Positions 19,420 to 30,359 of a stretch of DNA of 64,000 nucleotides are shown here, piece by piece. Made by a program: the position numbers and the translations under genes. Within the stretch, counting starts at the first letter, position 1. Every line of letters starts with the position of its first letter. The notes under the pieces are model-generated. The model was not told the DNA's origin. It searched no databases and saw only the letters and a list, made by a program, of their open reading frames with translations. Source of the DNA: Prorocentrum cordatum (taxonomy: Eukaryota > Sar > Dinophyceae > Prorocentrales > Prorocentraceae); NCBI GenBank assembly GCA_963575745.1, contig CAUYUJ010019337.1, forward strand, positions 56,001-120,000, given 5' to 3'.

Positions 19420-20260
19420 CTAGTAAATCGGATCGATAACAGGCCGCACTCCGCTGGACCACCCAGCAGCTCAGGAAGCTGGCGACAAATGCGCGTATGA
19501 CAGCACCCAAGGAGGCGAGGTCGAGGTCACGGCTTCCTCTGCGTGATACGGCACTCCGCTGGCGCCGCTGCCTCCCCCGTGAGCTCACTCAACTGGGGAC
19601 AATTCCGCGGCTGCCGAGAACTCGCTCAGGCCCGCAACAACTCACCGCAAGTCGCTGGAACCCCCAAATAGCTGTCGAAAAAACAAAGGTTGCGTCATCG
19701 GCAGCACCAGGGGAGGCAAGGTCTCTTTGGATCCGCGAAACACGGCACTCCGACGACACCTAAAGAGCCAACGAAACTGCAGATACTTGCGCAACTGGCA
19801 GCACCTAGGGAGGCGAGGTCTAGCTTGGGTCTGCGTAGGATGCACGGAACTGGCGACATTTACACGGCTGGCAGAACTCAGGGATGAGAGGACTCGGTAG
19901 TGCCCGCGTAGGACCGACCGCACTCCGCTAGAAAACCCAGGAGCTCACTAAAGTGGCGACAATCCCGCGGCTTCCAACGCGGAGAGGCAAGGTCTCGCTT
20001 GGTCTGCGTAGATACGCAGCCGGTTGGACCCCCCAGCAGCAAACGAAACTGCCAATGCTTGCGCAGATGGCCGCACCCAGGGAAGCGAGATCCCGTTTGG
20101 AGCCGCGTGGGACAGCACTCCACTGGATCCCCCACGAGCGCACAAAGTGGCGACAGAACATTTTGACAGGTCGCAGTACCCCTGGAGGCGACTAGTTTAG
20201 ACGCGCAAGGCACTGCACTCCGCTGGACCCCCCAGAAGAACGATTCGAATACGACAAAAT
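19420..20260 (-). repeat. Diverged ~110 bp repeat family, inverse orientation
   Basis: Blocks GCACTCCGCTGGACCCCCCAG, AAAGTGGCGACA, GGCAGCACCCAGGGAGGCGAG and GGTCTCGCTTGG recur about seven times. Their reverse complements are the CTGTCGCCACTTT, GCTCCTGGGAGG and CTCGCAGCTCCCTGG blocks of 190-1070. No gene is seen. Confidence 0.8.
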
Positions 20261-20640
20261 ATAACAAAAATCGGGTGTCGTGTGCAACAGATGAGCCGCG
20301 CCCCCACCCCCTCCCGTACTTTAGAACACCAAGCAATCGTTTAGACGGCCCTGCACACCATGCGAGTTCATCCCATGCGTTGCTGCTGGGAGCAAATCAC
20401 TCAACTGCTTGGGCATGCCATACAAAGTGACGTATGACAGTTCCGAGAAATGAGGCTGCCTCATCCAACAGCAGGAGGTCCAAGTCCTGCATGCGACATC
20501 TCTCTGCCACCCTCTCTCAAGCATGCTGCAAAATCAAGTACACTGATGACAGCCGCAGCCTCAGCGCCCACCAGCGCACCGCAGCGCACCGCACGGCTTG
20601 ACGCCGACTGGCACCGCGTCCAGCAACGCGCGCGCGCCAT
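20261..20640. other. Unique spacer, no gene recognised
   Basis: No family match, hairpin or repeat stands out. CGCACCGCAGCGCACCGCA near 20,575 is a short local repeat. Confidence 0.35.
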
Positions 20641-20654
20641 GGAGACCGCAAGTC

Positions 20655-20895
20655 TGCCCTCTCTCTCTCTCTCTCCCTCCCTGCCTCTGCGCTTCCTCTC
20701 GCCCATATGCATATGAATATACAGATATAGATGTGAAACCATATATATATATACACATATATACATGTATATGCATATAAGTATAAGCATATACACGTGT
20801 GCACTCACTCCTCCATCTTATGTTTCTCTCTCTCTCTCTCCCCTCTCTCCTTCTCTCTCCCATTCTCTCTCTCTCTCTCTCTCTCTCCACGCGAA
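20655..20895. repeat. (TC)n - (TA)n/(CATA)n - (TC)n microsatellite cluster
   Basis: CT dinucleotides at 20,658-20,683, a TATATAC/ACATATA stretch at 20,700-20,795, then CT at 20,824-20,888. Open frames here are compositional. Confidence 0.9.
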
Positions 20896-21260
20896 CGTGC
20901 ACTTCTGCAGGCGGTGCAGGCGGCAAGCCCACTCCGCTCCGGCCCCCTGGGGAAGCACCGGAAAGCTGGCGCCACGAGGGAGCTGCTTGACGGGCCTGGA
21001 GCCCGTCACCCGCCCATCCCCCGCTCAGAGAACTACGGAGAGTCCAAGTCGGAATGACGTCGGCGTTGGTTTCTGACACCGCGTAGATGTTTCGACTTTG
21101 GAAGATCGCGGCACTCCGATGGCGCAAATCGTTCGAAATCGGCCGATTCTGGGCCACTGGCGTTCACCATTGAACGCCCACGTCGGGATCACCGCGGTGC
21201 CGACGCGACAAGATACCACCGTAGGTCACGATGCAAGCGAGAGGTAAAGACGAGGAAAGC
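20896..21260. other. Spacer with partial duplication
   Basis: GTCGGAATGACGTCGGCGTTGG and ACGCCCACGTCGGGATCACCGCGG look like two diverged copies of one sequence. No gene is recognised. Confidence 0.4.
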
Positions 21261-21267
21261 TAGAAAG

Positions 21268-22420
21268 GGGAGCAGCAGCAGCAGCAGCAGCAGCAGAAGG
21301 CGAATGCTGGCAGGGGTCTGAGGAGGAGAGGCGGAGGCTGACGATAAACCAAAATGATGACATGAAGCTAAAGAAGAGGAGGAGAGAAGAATGCGGAGAG
21401 CAAGAAGCTACAAAGGAGAAAGAGTAGGGGGAGACGAAGGAAAACAAGCAGGGAGGTGGTGGTGTGGTGGTGGTGGTGGTGGTGGTGGTGGTGGTGGTGG
21501 TGGTGGTGGTGGTGGTGGTGGTGGTGGTGGTGGTGGTGGTGGTGGTGGTGGTGGTGGTGGTGGTGGTGGTGGTGGTGGTGGTGGTGGTGGTGGTGGGTGG
21601 TGGTGGTGGTGGTTAGGGTGGTTAGGGTGGAGAAAGGGAAGCCAGAAGAGAAAGAAGAGAAGGACTTTTGTTGAGCTGAACAGCTCATCTCCACCAAAAC
21701 AATGCACAGGGGGGCGGCGGTGGGAGACGCCAAGGAAGAAGGACGGACGCTGAAGAGGAGGACGAAGAGGGGAGCAGGACGAGGTGGAGGAGGGCGAGCA
21801 GGAGCAGGGCCGAGGAGAGGGGCAAGCGGAGAATAAGTGGCGGACAGGAGCACAAAGTATAGGAGGAGACAGAAGATGAGGACAGAAAAAAATCTGTCAT
21901 CGAGGACAAAGCAGTCAAGGCATAAAAGAGGAGAAGGCGGAGAACAAGAGGACACGGAGAAAAGGAGTACGAAAAGAAGAGGACAAAGAAGAAAGAAGAA
22001 AGGAACGGAGAAAGAGAAGGCGACGGGGGAGGAGCAGGACAAGGAGAAGGAGGAGGAGACGGAGAAGAAAGATGAGGGGAAGGACAATATGGAGCGAAGG
22101 AGGAGGAGAAAGTGAACGACAGAAAGGAGGAGAAATTGGAATATAAGGAGAAGGGAGCAGAAGGGCGAGAGGAAGAAGAGGCAGAAGAGGAAGAGAAGGA
22201 GGAGAAAAAAGGAAAAAGCAGGATCAGAAGGAGGAGAGCAGTACTAGGAAGAAAGGGAAGAGGGACATGGAGGACAAAACGAGGGAGAGAATGACGAGGG
22301 TAAGTAAAAAAGGAAAAAATAATTCAAAACAACAAAAAGGAGGGAAAGAGGAGGCGGAAAGGGATGAGAAAGAGCAGGAGCAGGAGCAGCAGACACAGAC
22401 CTTCGACGTCGTGGCCACTT
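21268..22420 (+). repeat. AGC tract, long (GGT)n and purine-rich GGA/GAA field
   Basis: AGCAGCAGC at 21,271-21,297; GGT repeated about 45 times almost without error at 21,457-21,593, ending in GGTTAGGGTGGTTAGGGTGG; then ~750 bp of AGGAGAAG-type, almost pure purine sequence to about 22,385. Poly-Gly, Trp, Val, Pro, His and Thr frames are artefacts. The GGT tract is a strong G-quadruplex candidate and the purine field a triplex candidate. Confidence 0.95.
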
Positions 22421-22925
22421 CCATACACAAACACCCCGAGCTTTCGACCCCTTTCCAGGGATTATATTTTCGTTCTGGGCTGGTGTTGGGGTGGTCCTGG
22501 GGCCCGACATGGTCTCCCGGAAACGAAAAGTCGAAGAAAAATCCGATCAAAACGCTGACGGAAGACCACTTAGAGCTTTGGAGGGGCTCTACTTGCAGGG
22601 CCTTTCTCTAGATCCAGCTACTGGAACTCATTCGTGGCCGCAAACCGCGATGGCCAGACAGAACTTTCGTTCCTTACTCAGCATTCCTCAAGATATCGCG
22701 ACGACTGCATCGGACAAAACGAACCTCAATGTTGGAGGTCTGGGCCCGGCATCCTCGAAGATCCACCTCCCGACCTCTCCAGGGTGCGCTCCGGCCAGAC
22801 TTTCCGACCTGGCCGCGACGACGTAAACGCCACAAGGAGGCCCACGATTGGCTTCGAACACTCACAAGCATTGTTTTGTGCAACGCCTGGAGGCCTGAAC
22901 GGGGAGGAGCTGGTAGTCTGGGCGG
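22421..22925 (+). other. Unique segment with open frame, unrecognised
   Basis: Plus-strand frames (22,491-22,826 and 22,634 onward) contain non-repetitive residues such as MVSRKRKVEEKSDQNADGR and LRALEGLYLQGLSLDP. They look mildly protein-like but belong to no family I recognise. The frame from 22,634 passes straight into the ACG microsatellite. Confidence 0.3.
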
Positions 22926-22953
22926 CGACGACAACAAAAGAAGACGACAAGAA

Positions 22954-23006
<53 letters not shown>

Positions 23007-23010
23007 CGCG
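22926..23010. repeat. (ACG)n microsatellite
   Basis: GACGACGACAACAAAAGAAG leads into about 50 bp of pure ACG. Confidence 0.95.
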
Positions 23011-24185
23011 ACCACGACGACCCCCCGACCACTCCTGGAATGCGACTGGGCCAGAACTCCGACACGCAGATCCAACCGTGGCCCGCCCCAGGGAGCCCAA
23101 AAACCCAGAACATGTGAAAAAATGCAGGTCCCGATCGTTAAGATGTCCGAGGTTCACGAGCGGCAACGTACTTATATCCACACTCTCGCGGTCTGAGCTC
23201 TGGGGCGCGATCCCGCGGATACTCAGTCGCATGGATACGTTCCGCGCGGGGACTCCGCGGAAAAACGCCCCCTATCCATGGAGTCGCGGCCCAGAGGCCC
23301 GGCCCGCGAGCCCGTGGATACGGATGTGTTTCCCGCCCACGAGATGTCCTTTATTGCCACAACGAGGTCCCCAAAAGTCCCGGCTGGCACTTTACCCAGG
23401 GTCTGCTCTTCGTCCCGCGTCGTGGCATTGACGGCCCCAGGGCCAGGCGAGGGCCCTCTGAGGCTGGCAAGACGTCGACGAGAAAGACGCTGCACTGACA
23501 ACTATACATGTGGTGGCGGTCTGGGCGGTTGGCGAATAGGAGGCTCGAACTTCGGCACAAACACTGACGCCGGCGGCGGTCTCGACCGAGGGGAGCCGAT
23601 CCCGATCCCGGTGACGGTGTGGCAGTCTCACGACGCTGGAAGAGAGCAGAGCCGAGCAATCTCACAGATGGGCACCTGCACCCGTGCAGCGGGTGGGCGC
23701 CGGGGCGCCGGCACCAGACGGAGACATCTGCGGAGATGGCTGGCCGCTCAGTGCCTGGGGTCGGCGCCGTGGAAGGCCGCAGACGAGGCAGGCGAATGTT
23801 CGCAGGTGGCTGGAAGGACAAGATGACCTCCCAAACCTACATCCTTTCTGGGAGGAGGGAGTGAGCGCGACCACCAGGGTTCGAAACCTCGGCTATGTAA
23901 AACCAGTGCGAGACAGGGGGTCGCCAAACAAATCCAAACCTCCGCACAAGCCGACCTGCGATGGGAAACTCACGCAGAGAGCCCTGGCCTGGGAAAGGCG
24001 CGCAAGGCACTGACAACATGGCACCACGAGCTACCTGTGAAAATGATTGCCTGGGCGCCTTCCGTATACAGGAAGAGGGAGGAAGATGACCTCCACAACC
24101 AAAATCTGAAATCGTCCTCGGCACAAACCGCGACGCGCGAATCGCGAACACTCGTGCGCCCCCGCAGGCAGCCGCCAGCCGTCCT
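23011..24185. other. GC-rich spacer, no gene recognised
   Basis: Several frames are open on both strands for 60-180 codons, as expected at this composition. The minus frame near 23,390 contains GKVPAGTFGDLVVAIKDISW, which looks protein-like but is isolated. Short inverted copies of CCGCGGA and GGATACG occur near 23,215-23,320. Confidence 0.3.
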
Positions 24186-24189
24186 GCGG

Positions 24190-24580
24190 TTGAGTCTCCT
24201 GCTCCTCCTCATCCTCCTCCTGCTCCTCTTCCTCCTCCTCTTCCTCCTCCTCCTCCTGCTCCTCCTCCTCCTCCGCCTCCTCCTCCCCCACTCCTCCTCC
24301 TCCTCCTCCTCCTCCTCCTCCTCCTCCTCCTCTCCTCCTCCTCCTCCTCCTCCTTCCTCCTCCTCCTCCTCTTCCTCCTCCTCCTCCTCTCCTCCTCCTC
24401 CTCCTCCTCCTCCTCCTCGTCCTCCTCCTCCTCTCCTCCTCCTCCTCCTCCTCCTCCTCCTCCTCCTCCTCCTCCTCCTCCTCGTCCTCCTCCTCCTCCT
24501 CCTCCTCCTCCTCCTCCTCCTCTCCTCGTCCTCCTCCTCCTCCTCCTCCTCCTCCTCCTCCTCTTCCTCCTCCTCCCCTA
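24190..24580. repeat. ~390 bp (TCC)n microsatellite
   Basis: CCTCCTCCT runs interrupted by single T, G or TTCC changes. One strand is almost pure pyrimidine. All long ORFs across it are artefacts. Confidence 0.97.
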
Positions 24581-24754
24581 GTGTCTGTGCTGGCGCCAAG
24601 TTCCAGGCCTCCAGGGCAGCCTGCGGCGGCGGCGGGCGCTCCCGTCGCAGCAACGCCCGCGCGAAGCCCAGCCGCTGCCTCTCGCCTCGGGGCAGCCGGG
24701 CGGACCCTCCTCGCCCCTCGGCCCTCCCAGCACCTCTAAAGCCCGGGCTGAGCG

Positions 24755-25870
24755 ACGTCGTCATCGTCGCCGTCGTTGTCGTTGTCGTTGTCGTCGTCCT
24801 CGTAGTCGTCAACACCGTCGTCGTCGTAATCGACGTCGTCGTCGTCGCCGTCGTCGCCGTCGCCGTCATCGTCGACGTCGTCTCCTCGTCGTCTCCTCGT
24901 CGTCTTCGTCGTCGTCGTTCTCGTCGTCGTCCTCGTCGTCGACCTCATCCTCCTGCCTCTCCTCTTCCTTCGTCTTTATCCTCGTCGGGTTCCCCCTCCA
25001 TCTCCTCTTCCGCCTCAGACGGTCAGGAATTTGTGCATAGCGAGTCGCGGCGGCGACCATGACGGCACGCGACGCCCTGCGAGTAGATAGCATGTCGCTC
25101 CGCTCCGCGTGGCGGGAGGCGGGAGGCTGGGAAAGGCTCGCGACGATGACGCCTGGAGAATGGAACGTGGATAACGTGTCGCGCCGCAGCGAGTGGGCCG
25201 GGACACAGTAAGCAAAAGCTCCCAAACGTAATCCGATGCTGAACGGCGTCGTCGTCGTCGTCTTCCTCGTCGTCGTCGTCGTTATCGTCTTCATCCTCCT
25301 GCCTCTCCTCCTCCTCCTCTCCCTCCTCCTTTTCCTCCGTCATCCTCGTCGGGTTCCTCCTCCACTTCATCCTCCTCCTCTTCCGCCTCCTTCTCATAGT
25401 TTTGTCGCCTGAATTCTTACGGTGATGACCGTTCATCATCCCCTTACTTCTTCCTCCTCATCATCCTGAATATAATTGTGCTCCCCCTCCTCCGCCTCCT
25501 CCTCCTTTTCCTTCTCCTCCTCCTCCTCCACTCCGCGTCCTGATGTTCAGTATGATCATCGATGTCCGATGTACAATAGCATTCACTTTGTGCCCAATTT
25601 CTCCTCCTCAAAATCATCATACCATCATCACCATCCTCATCCTCATCTTCATCCGACTCCTCTTGTTGCGTCGCATTCCCCTCTCCTTCTCCACCTATAA
25701 TAATCCACCAGTCCCTTACCGATCCTGCTCAGAATCCTCCTTCTGTATCTCTGACTCCTCCTTATCATCAGCTAGTCCATCATCATGACCATCATCATCA
25801 TCGTCGTCACCGTCATCATCATCAGCATCATCACCATCATCGTCGTCGTCGAAATCGTCGTAATCCTCCT
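24755..25870. repeat. (GTC)n, (TCC)n and (ATC)n microsatellites with short spacers
   Basis: GTCGTCGTC at 24,755-24,945, TCC/TCG mix to 25,010, a unique spacer 25,015-25,240, GTC at 25,244-25,290, TCC at 25,295-25,400 and 25,480-25,540, and CATCATC at 25,615-25,660 and 25,765-25,865. The unique spacer has no recognised gene. Confidence 0.9.
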
Positions 25871-26032
25871 CAACCCCTCGTATCACGCATGGACTGCCTA
25901 TCTGTTATATTGACTTTGTTTGCATCAGTATATCCGAATGGCGGAAGCCCCCAAAATCGGATCATCAAGATCGCGGATTCGTTTGCGAAGCAGCGTTTCT
26001 ACAATCAACGCATGCCAAAAAATGAGAAGAAA

Positions 26033-26059
26033 CAAAAAAAAAAAAAAAAAAAAAAAAAT
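26033..26059. repeat. Poly(A) tract
   Basis: A run of about 24 A preceded by GAAGAAAC. It could be a retroposition tail, but no source sequence upstream is recognised. Confidence 0.8.
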
Positions 26060-26199
26060 GTGTGCCCAACGTTTGATCCAAACCACTTGGACCAATTCAA
26101 GTTCGCAAGAGTCCGAACACGTTACATCCGACTATCAGTATGTTATGATATATATCTAACCACGTGAAGCATGTCGGAACAAGGGGCGGCGATCCAAGC

Positions 26200-26412
26200 A
26201 CAGGTGCCACTGGGACCACCAGAACGACCATCGGACCACCGGGACCACCGGAACCACCGGCACCACGGGGGCCACCACCAGAACCACCAAAACCACGGGA
26301 ACCACCGGCTCCAAGGGTACCACAGGGACCACAAGGACCATTAGAACCACCGACCACTGGTAACACCGGGACCACCGAGACCACCAGAACCACCGGGGCC
26401 ACCACCGGCGAA
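26200..26412 (+). repeat. ACCACCGGG 9-mer minisatellite
   Basis: ACCACCGG[A/G], ACCACGGG and GACCACC units repeat in steps of 3, 6 and 9 bp for about 210 bp, giving collagen-like GPP/TTG readings on the plus strand. No gene context supports a protein. Confidence 0.85.
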
Positions 26413-26531
26413 TTTCGTGAAAGTCAGCTGTAAACATAAGTCTGGCATAAAGATGGAGTCGAGAAGCGTCGCTCGCTTTTGTTTCGCGACGCCGCGGTTC
26501 GGTTAACAATGTCAGATGTTGGGGGGGCTGG

Positions 26532-27026
26532 TCAGGCCTGGTGGTTTTTGAATACCAGCTTCCGATAAATACGTGACCAATGACGCTGGTCAGAAGCGGA
26601 AGACGTTCGGAATTCCGTCCCACTTGCAAATAGAATCCCAATCCTCCAATGACGGCAGAGACCTTGTGACGCTTGTCGCATCGCACCCCGTGCACCCCCG
26701 TGAATGACCATTTTCGGCTGTCGCGCTGGCAATCCTCGAGCACCGCCCTGATGATGGCGCAGCGTGCATGTGTCAACATCTGGCGCGCATTCAGCGTGAA
26801 CGATGCGAAGTTCTCGGGTAGCGAACAAGCACTTCATTGCGATTACCTCGCAGTTAATCTTCTCAAAGTTCTCGCCATCAGGCTCGAGCTCGATGCATGA
26901 GAGATGCGCTGTTACAAAGTCTGGCATCGATATCTCGTCGATGTGTTTCTTGCGCTCAGCGATGATCTTGTCCTTTTGTTGGGCTGAAGTAGCGGGTCTT
27001 TCTGCTTCAGATACTCCCAAATGCAT
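26532..27026 (-). pseudogene. Unrecognised protein-coding region with an apparent frameshift
   Basis: Minus-strand reading starts with a non-repetitive segment: KIIAERKKHIDEISMPDF, VTAHLSCIELEPDGENFEKI, then NCEVIAMKCLFATRELRIVH. At about 26,790 the sensible reading passes to another frame: MLTHARCAIIRAVLEDCQR, then KWSFTGVHGVRCDKRHKVSA and VIGGLGFYLQVGR. One indel would join them. Residue composition and the clear hand-over indicate true coding origin. I do not recognise the family. It ends in spacer before the ACC minisatellite, and the 5' end is not defined; MHLGVSEAE at 27,026 is just the first ATG. Confidence 0.5.
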
Positions 27027-27150
27027 TAACCCACTGCAATGTTGCGCATCTGCTTCAACTCCGCGAGGAAGCTATTGTCTGCGAGCGGGGCGGCCCTGCT
27101 CTCCGTCATGGTAGGGGGCCTGCTAATGGCGCGCTGCTATCGTTCGTTAA

Positions 27151-27625
27151 TCAAACCAGCCCTCTGGGCGCAGGTGGCCCAACGGTGCCTTCTTGCAAAA
27201 AAACGCCTCTTCCCCTTCGGGGGGGGGGGGCCCTCACCCCACCCCCTCCCCTCCAATTTTTCAGGAAGGTGTTGACAAGGCTTCCCCGACCCGGCGCCCA
27301 CCAGGCGACCCGGCCCGGACCCGGCCTGGACCCGGCCCAGACCCGGCCCGGACCCGGCCCGGACCTGGACCCAGCCTGGACCCGGCCCGGACCCGGCCCG
27401 GACCCGGCCCGGACCCGGCCCGGACCCAGCCCGGACCTGGCCCCGACCCGGCCCAGACCCGGCCCGGACCCGGCCCGGACAGCCGAAAAAACAGAAAAAG
27501 CTGGAATGCCAAAATCGTTCGAACACCTTCGTAAAATTGACGATTTCGGCCTCTTGAAGCGCTCTGGAGAGGCGTCATTTTTTTTTTGGGGGGGGGCGGG
27601 TTGCTTGCATGCCACGCGGCCCATC
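27151..27625 (+). mobile_element. Dispersed CCAGCCC-TCT-GGGCG element, diverged copy with GACCCGGCCCG minisatellite
   Basis: It starts ACCAGCCCTCTGGGCGCAGG and continues with TTCCCCTTCGGGGGG, as in the TCCCACC elements at 41.8, 49.8, 56.4 and 59.3 kb. A 180 bp minisatellite of GACCCGGCCCG units fills 27,300-27,480. It is followed by CCAAAATCGTTCGAACACC and GTAAAATTGACGATTTC, a diverged and inverted version of the ATTGATTTTACC...TTTTGG block of those elements. Boundaries are approximate. Confidence 0.6.
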
Positions 27626-28130
27626 AAACATTTCTTTAAAATCAGCCTTCTTCTAACTCTGCTGGCACCACCCGCCCGAAGGCCCTCGGCCTTACTAATT
27701 GTTAGCTGCAGTTGTAAACGGGTTGTAACTGGGTTGTAAGTATGTTACACGTAGGTTATAACCATTGGTAACGTTACTATCCCGGCTAACTCGGTCGGTG
27801 CAGTTGGCGGTAGATAGCCTGAGTTAGCAAAGTTACTAACTTCGCTAATTTTTACATGCATACTTGAAAATCAGAGCTGCGCATGGGGTCGTCCTTGGAT
27901 GTTGCCCCCAGAAACGCACGCATGTGTTTGGATTTTTGTTGTGATACATATCGGAAATCATGATTTAGACTTGCGTGTGAACGCATTCAGGATATTGTCT
28001 CGAGCGTTGCAATAACGTGGCGCGTTGCAAATGCGACATATCATTTCGAATGTGCAACCCTCTGTTGCACTTGTTTTTAAATCTCAGTAGAGTTTGGGCT
28101 CAAGCCGTTTGCGCTAGGATTGCTGCTGGC
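27626..28130. other. Unique AT-richer spacer upstream of the 28-30 kb gene
   Basis: Contains GTTGTAACTGGGTTGTAAG, TAACGTTACTA and GTTAGCAAAGTTACTAAC, short palindromic motifs around 27,720-27,850. No coding region is recognised. It could hold promoter or 5' untranslated sequence of the following gene. Confidence 0.35.
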
Positions 28131-28132
28131 GT

Positions 28133-29823
28133 TTGTGGCGTCCTCCTGCACACGGCGTGATGAACGCCTCCCGTGAACAGCAGATAGCGGATGTCAGTGG
28201 TAAGATGATGGCGATCAAGCAATCGCATGTGCATCCAGATGCAGCGGTGGTCTCATTATTTGAAGATGTATGCGGGATCGCCTTGAGCATCGATTGCCTC
28301 GGGGTGGAGAAGATACACTCGAAATATATGTTTGTGTGCATGGAGAATCGGTTTGGGGATGGTATTATCCCGAACGAGGTTTTGGATTTGATCTCGAAGA
28401 TCTTCAGGAATGGATTCGAAACTTCGACCCTCCAGAATCCAGCTTGCATGGAACCTCCACCAGTTGGTACGCCTGAATATGAGAAGATCAAGACGTTCAA
28501 CTTCAAAATAACGCAGGATTCGGCAGGCCAGTTGCCGCACTATGATTGCGATGCCAAGTTCGCAAGCTCTACGTGTGGGCACACTAGCACGGGCTTGCGT
28601 TGCTTCAACGCAGGAGTTACAATGCCTTCGGTAATGCCAGAGCGATTTGACAAAATCTCGCATCAAGGCAAATTGCCATTAACGAGATTGCGGGAGGTGC
28701 AGCCCGATTACGCAAAGGCTTGCGGCGAGGGCATCGAATGGAAGGTGTTTCGATATGAGTTTGTCAAGCAGCTCCCCATGGATTAGCAACCTTGCGCAAG
28801 AAGCTGGCAATGCTGGTCAGCAGATTGCGAGGTGCGAGAGTCGCATGAGTCTGATGTACAAGATCGCAGCCATTGCGAACCGCCACCACGCAAGCGGCAC
28901 CATCGACTGGGACAGCGCCATCCGCGAGGCGACTCGCGCAGGCTCTCTCTGTCCTGGCGATACCGACGGCTTAGTAAAATACGCGAAGGAGTTGTCTGGC
29001 GGCCTCGCCAACCCGATCTTCCTGAACGAGCTTCGCGACTTCTCGCGGCAGCTGACCTCCCAGTGCGTCGTCACGGGTTCCATGGCGAAATCTCTCGCCG
29101 ACGCACCGATCAAGCATGAGAGGGGCCGCTGTTACATTCAAGCTCGCATGCATGAAGGCGATGGCATGCGCGACGGGTAAGTTCGCGAGGGATGGCCATC
29201 AGATGCTTTTGAAGTCAGGCGACGTGACCGCCTTGTCGAGCGATAAGAAGTCTACGATCGTAATGATGGCAGATGAGCTTCAGAAAATGCGACAGATCGC
29301 AAACGGTCAAGGCATCACGGAAGAAACGGTCGCCTACGGCACCATCGTGGGATTGACGGACGCTCGCGTAGTTCACTTCGTGTTCAACAAGCCCGATGAG
29401 CGCTTAGGCACTTGCAAGACGCTGAATGACATCGGGGTCAGCCTCACCTCTGCGTTGGCAACGCATGTTGGTAAATCAATTGCTAGCCCATGGAGACAGA
29501 CGGAGAGCGCGCCCAAAGCCGTGACAGGGCAGGGGCGCAGCTCAGATGTGAAAGAGTACACCGCTTCGGGCAAGTGGTCGAACCAAGTGGACAAGCTCAG
29601 TGACAAGGGGTTTGAGGTTGGCGCCAAAGTCGCCTTGGCGAGCGAAAACTCGGGTGAGAGCATCTACGAGCTGATCTCCATCGACGCCGCGACTGGTGTG
29701 AAGTTGAAGCTTCAGGCCACTGGCAATGCGGTACCCCACCCCATCGACGACTTCCTACGTGGCAAGTTCGTCGTGTACACGAATATGAAGGACGGTCTTG
29801 CGACATCGCCGCAATGCATTTGA
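28133..29823 (+). pseudogene. Large unrecognised coding region broken into three frames
   Basis: Three overlapping plus-strand frames hand over to each other. 28,133-28,786 contains VVSLFEDVCGIALSIDCLG and MENRFGDGIIPNEVLDLISK. 28,755-29,180 contains WISNLAQEAGNAGQQIARCE and IDWDSAIREATRAGSL. 29,116-29,823 contains KFARDGHQMLLKSGDVTALS, VVHFVFNKPDERLGTCKTL and KVALASENSGESIYELISID. Together they would give about 560 residues with ordinary composition, so the coding origin is convincing. The two hand-overs need single-base or small indels, pointing to a pseudogene or sequence errors. The N-terminal ENR-GDGI-P-V pattern resembles, from memory, expanded dinoflagellate-specific hypothetical proteins. 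No enzymatic motif is seen. A further exon may follow at 29,978. Confidence 0.6.
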
Positions 29824-29984
29824 AATGCATATACATCCCCATGCATGTGAATTCTCTTTCGTCGCTTCCTCATCTTATTCAGCTTACCACCCGTCTTCAT
29901 GTCTCAGCTTTTTTTCGTCGCTGCTCTCCCATCCTATAGGAAACGATCGACAAGTTTGTTGACCATGGCCCCTCAAGTTGGTCG

Positions 29985-30300
29985 ATTACCAGTGGAATAT
30001 CGAGGAGGCCAAAATCAGGCTGGCCTTGGACGATGTATACCACCAGAACAGTAACTGTCTCAAATACTTGAGTGGCGTGATTACGCCTGTTAAGCTTCGT
30101 GCTCTGATCGCAACGCGTTCGTTTGAGGCTCAGGAGCTGGCGTTTGCCCCACTCACTCCGGCTATATTCATGAAGAAGCAAACTGATATAGCTCAGGGCG
30201 GGAATGTGTTCATGAAGACGTACAAAGACCCCAAGGGATTGACGTTCAATATCGGCTTGGCCCCCAGTGGTGGCGTCCTGCGGGGGAGGCTCCGGCCTGC
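29985..30300 (+). CDS. Probable downstream exon of the 28-30 kb gene
   Basis: The plus-strand frame contains LVDYQWNIEEAKIRLALDDV, LKYLSGVITPVKLRALIAT and GNVFMKTYKDPKGLTFNIGL. The intervening 29,824-29,980 sequence is pyrimidine-rich and holds several AG acceptors, including CATGGCCCCTCAAG just before TTGGTCGATTACC. An intron therefore fits, although a simple frame change is also possible. The frame becomes Arg/Pro-rich after about 30,280, so the true end is unclear. Same unknown family as the preceding region by position only. Confidence 0.45.
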
Positions 30301-30359
30301 GCCGAATAAAAGAAACAACGTGCACTGATTCTTTGTTCAATGATCTACGGAAGCCGCAT

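Noticed and set aside
24037-25062. 341-codon plus-strand and 299-codon minus-strand ORFs
   Set aside because: Both are dominated by the TCC and GTC microsatellites (Leu/Ser/Pro or Glu/Arg runs).
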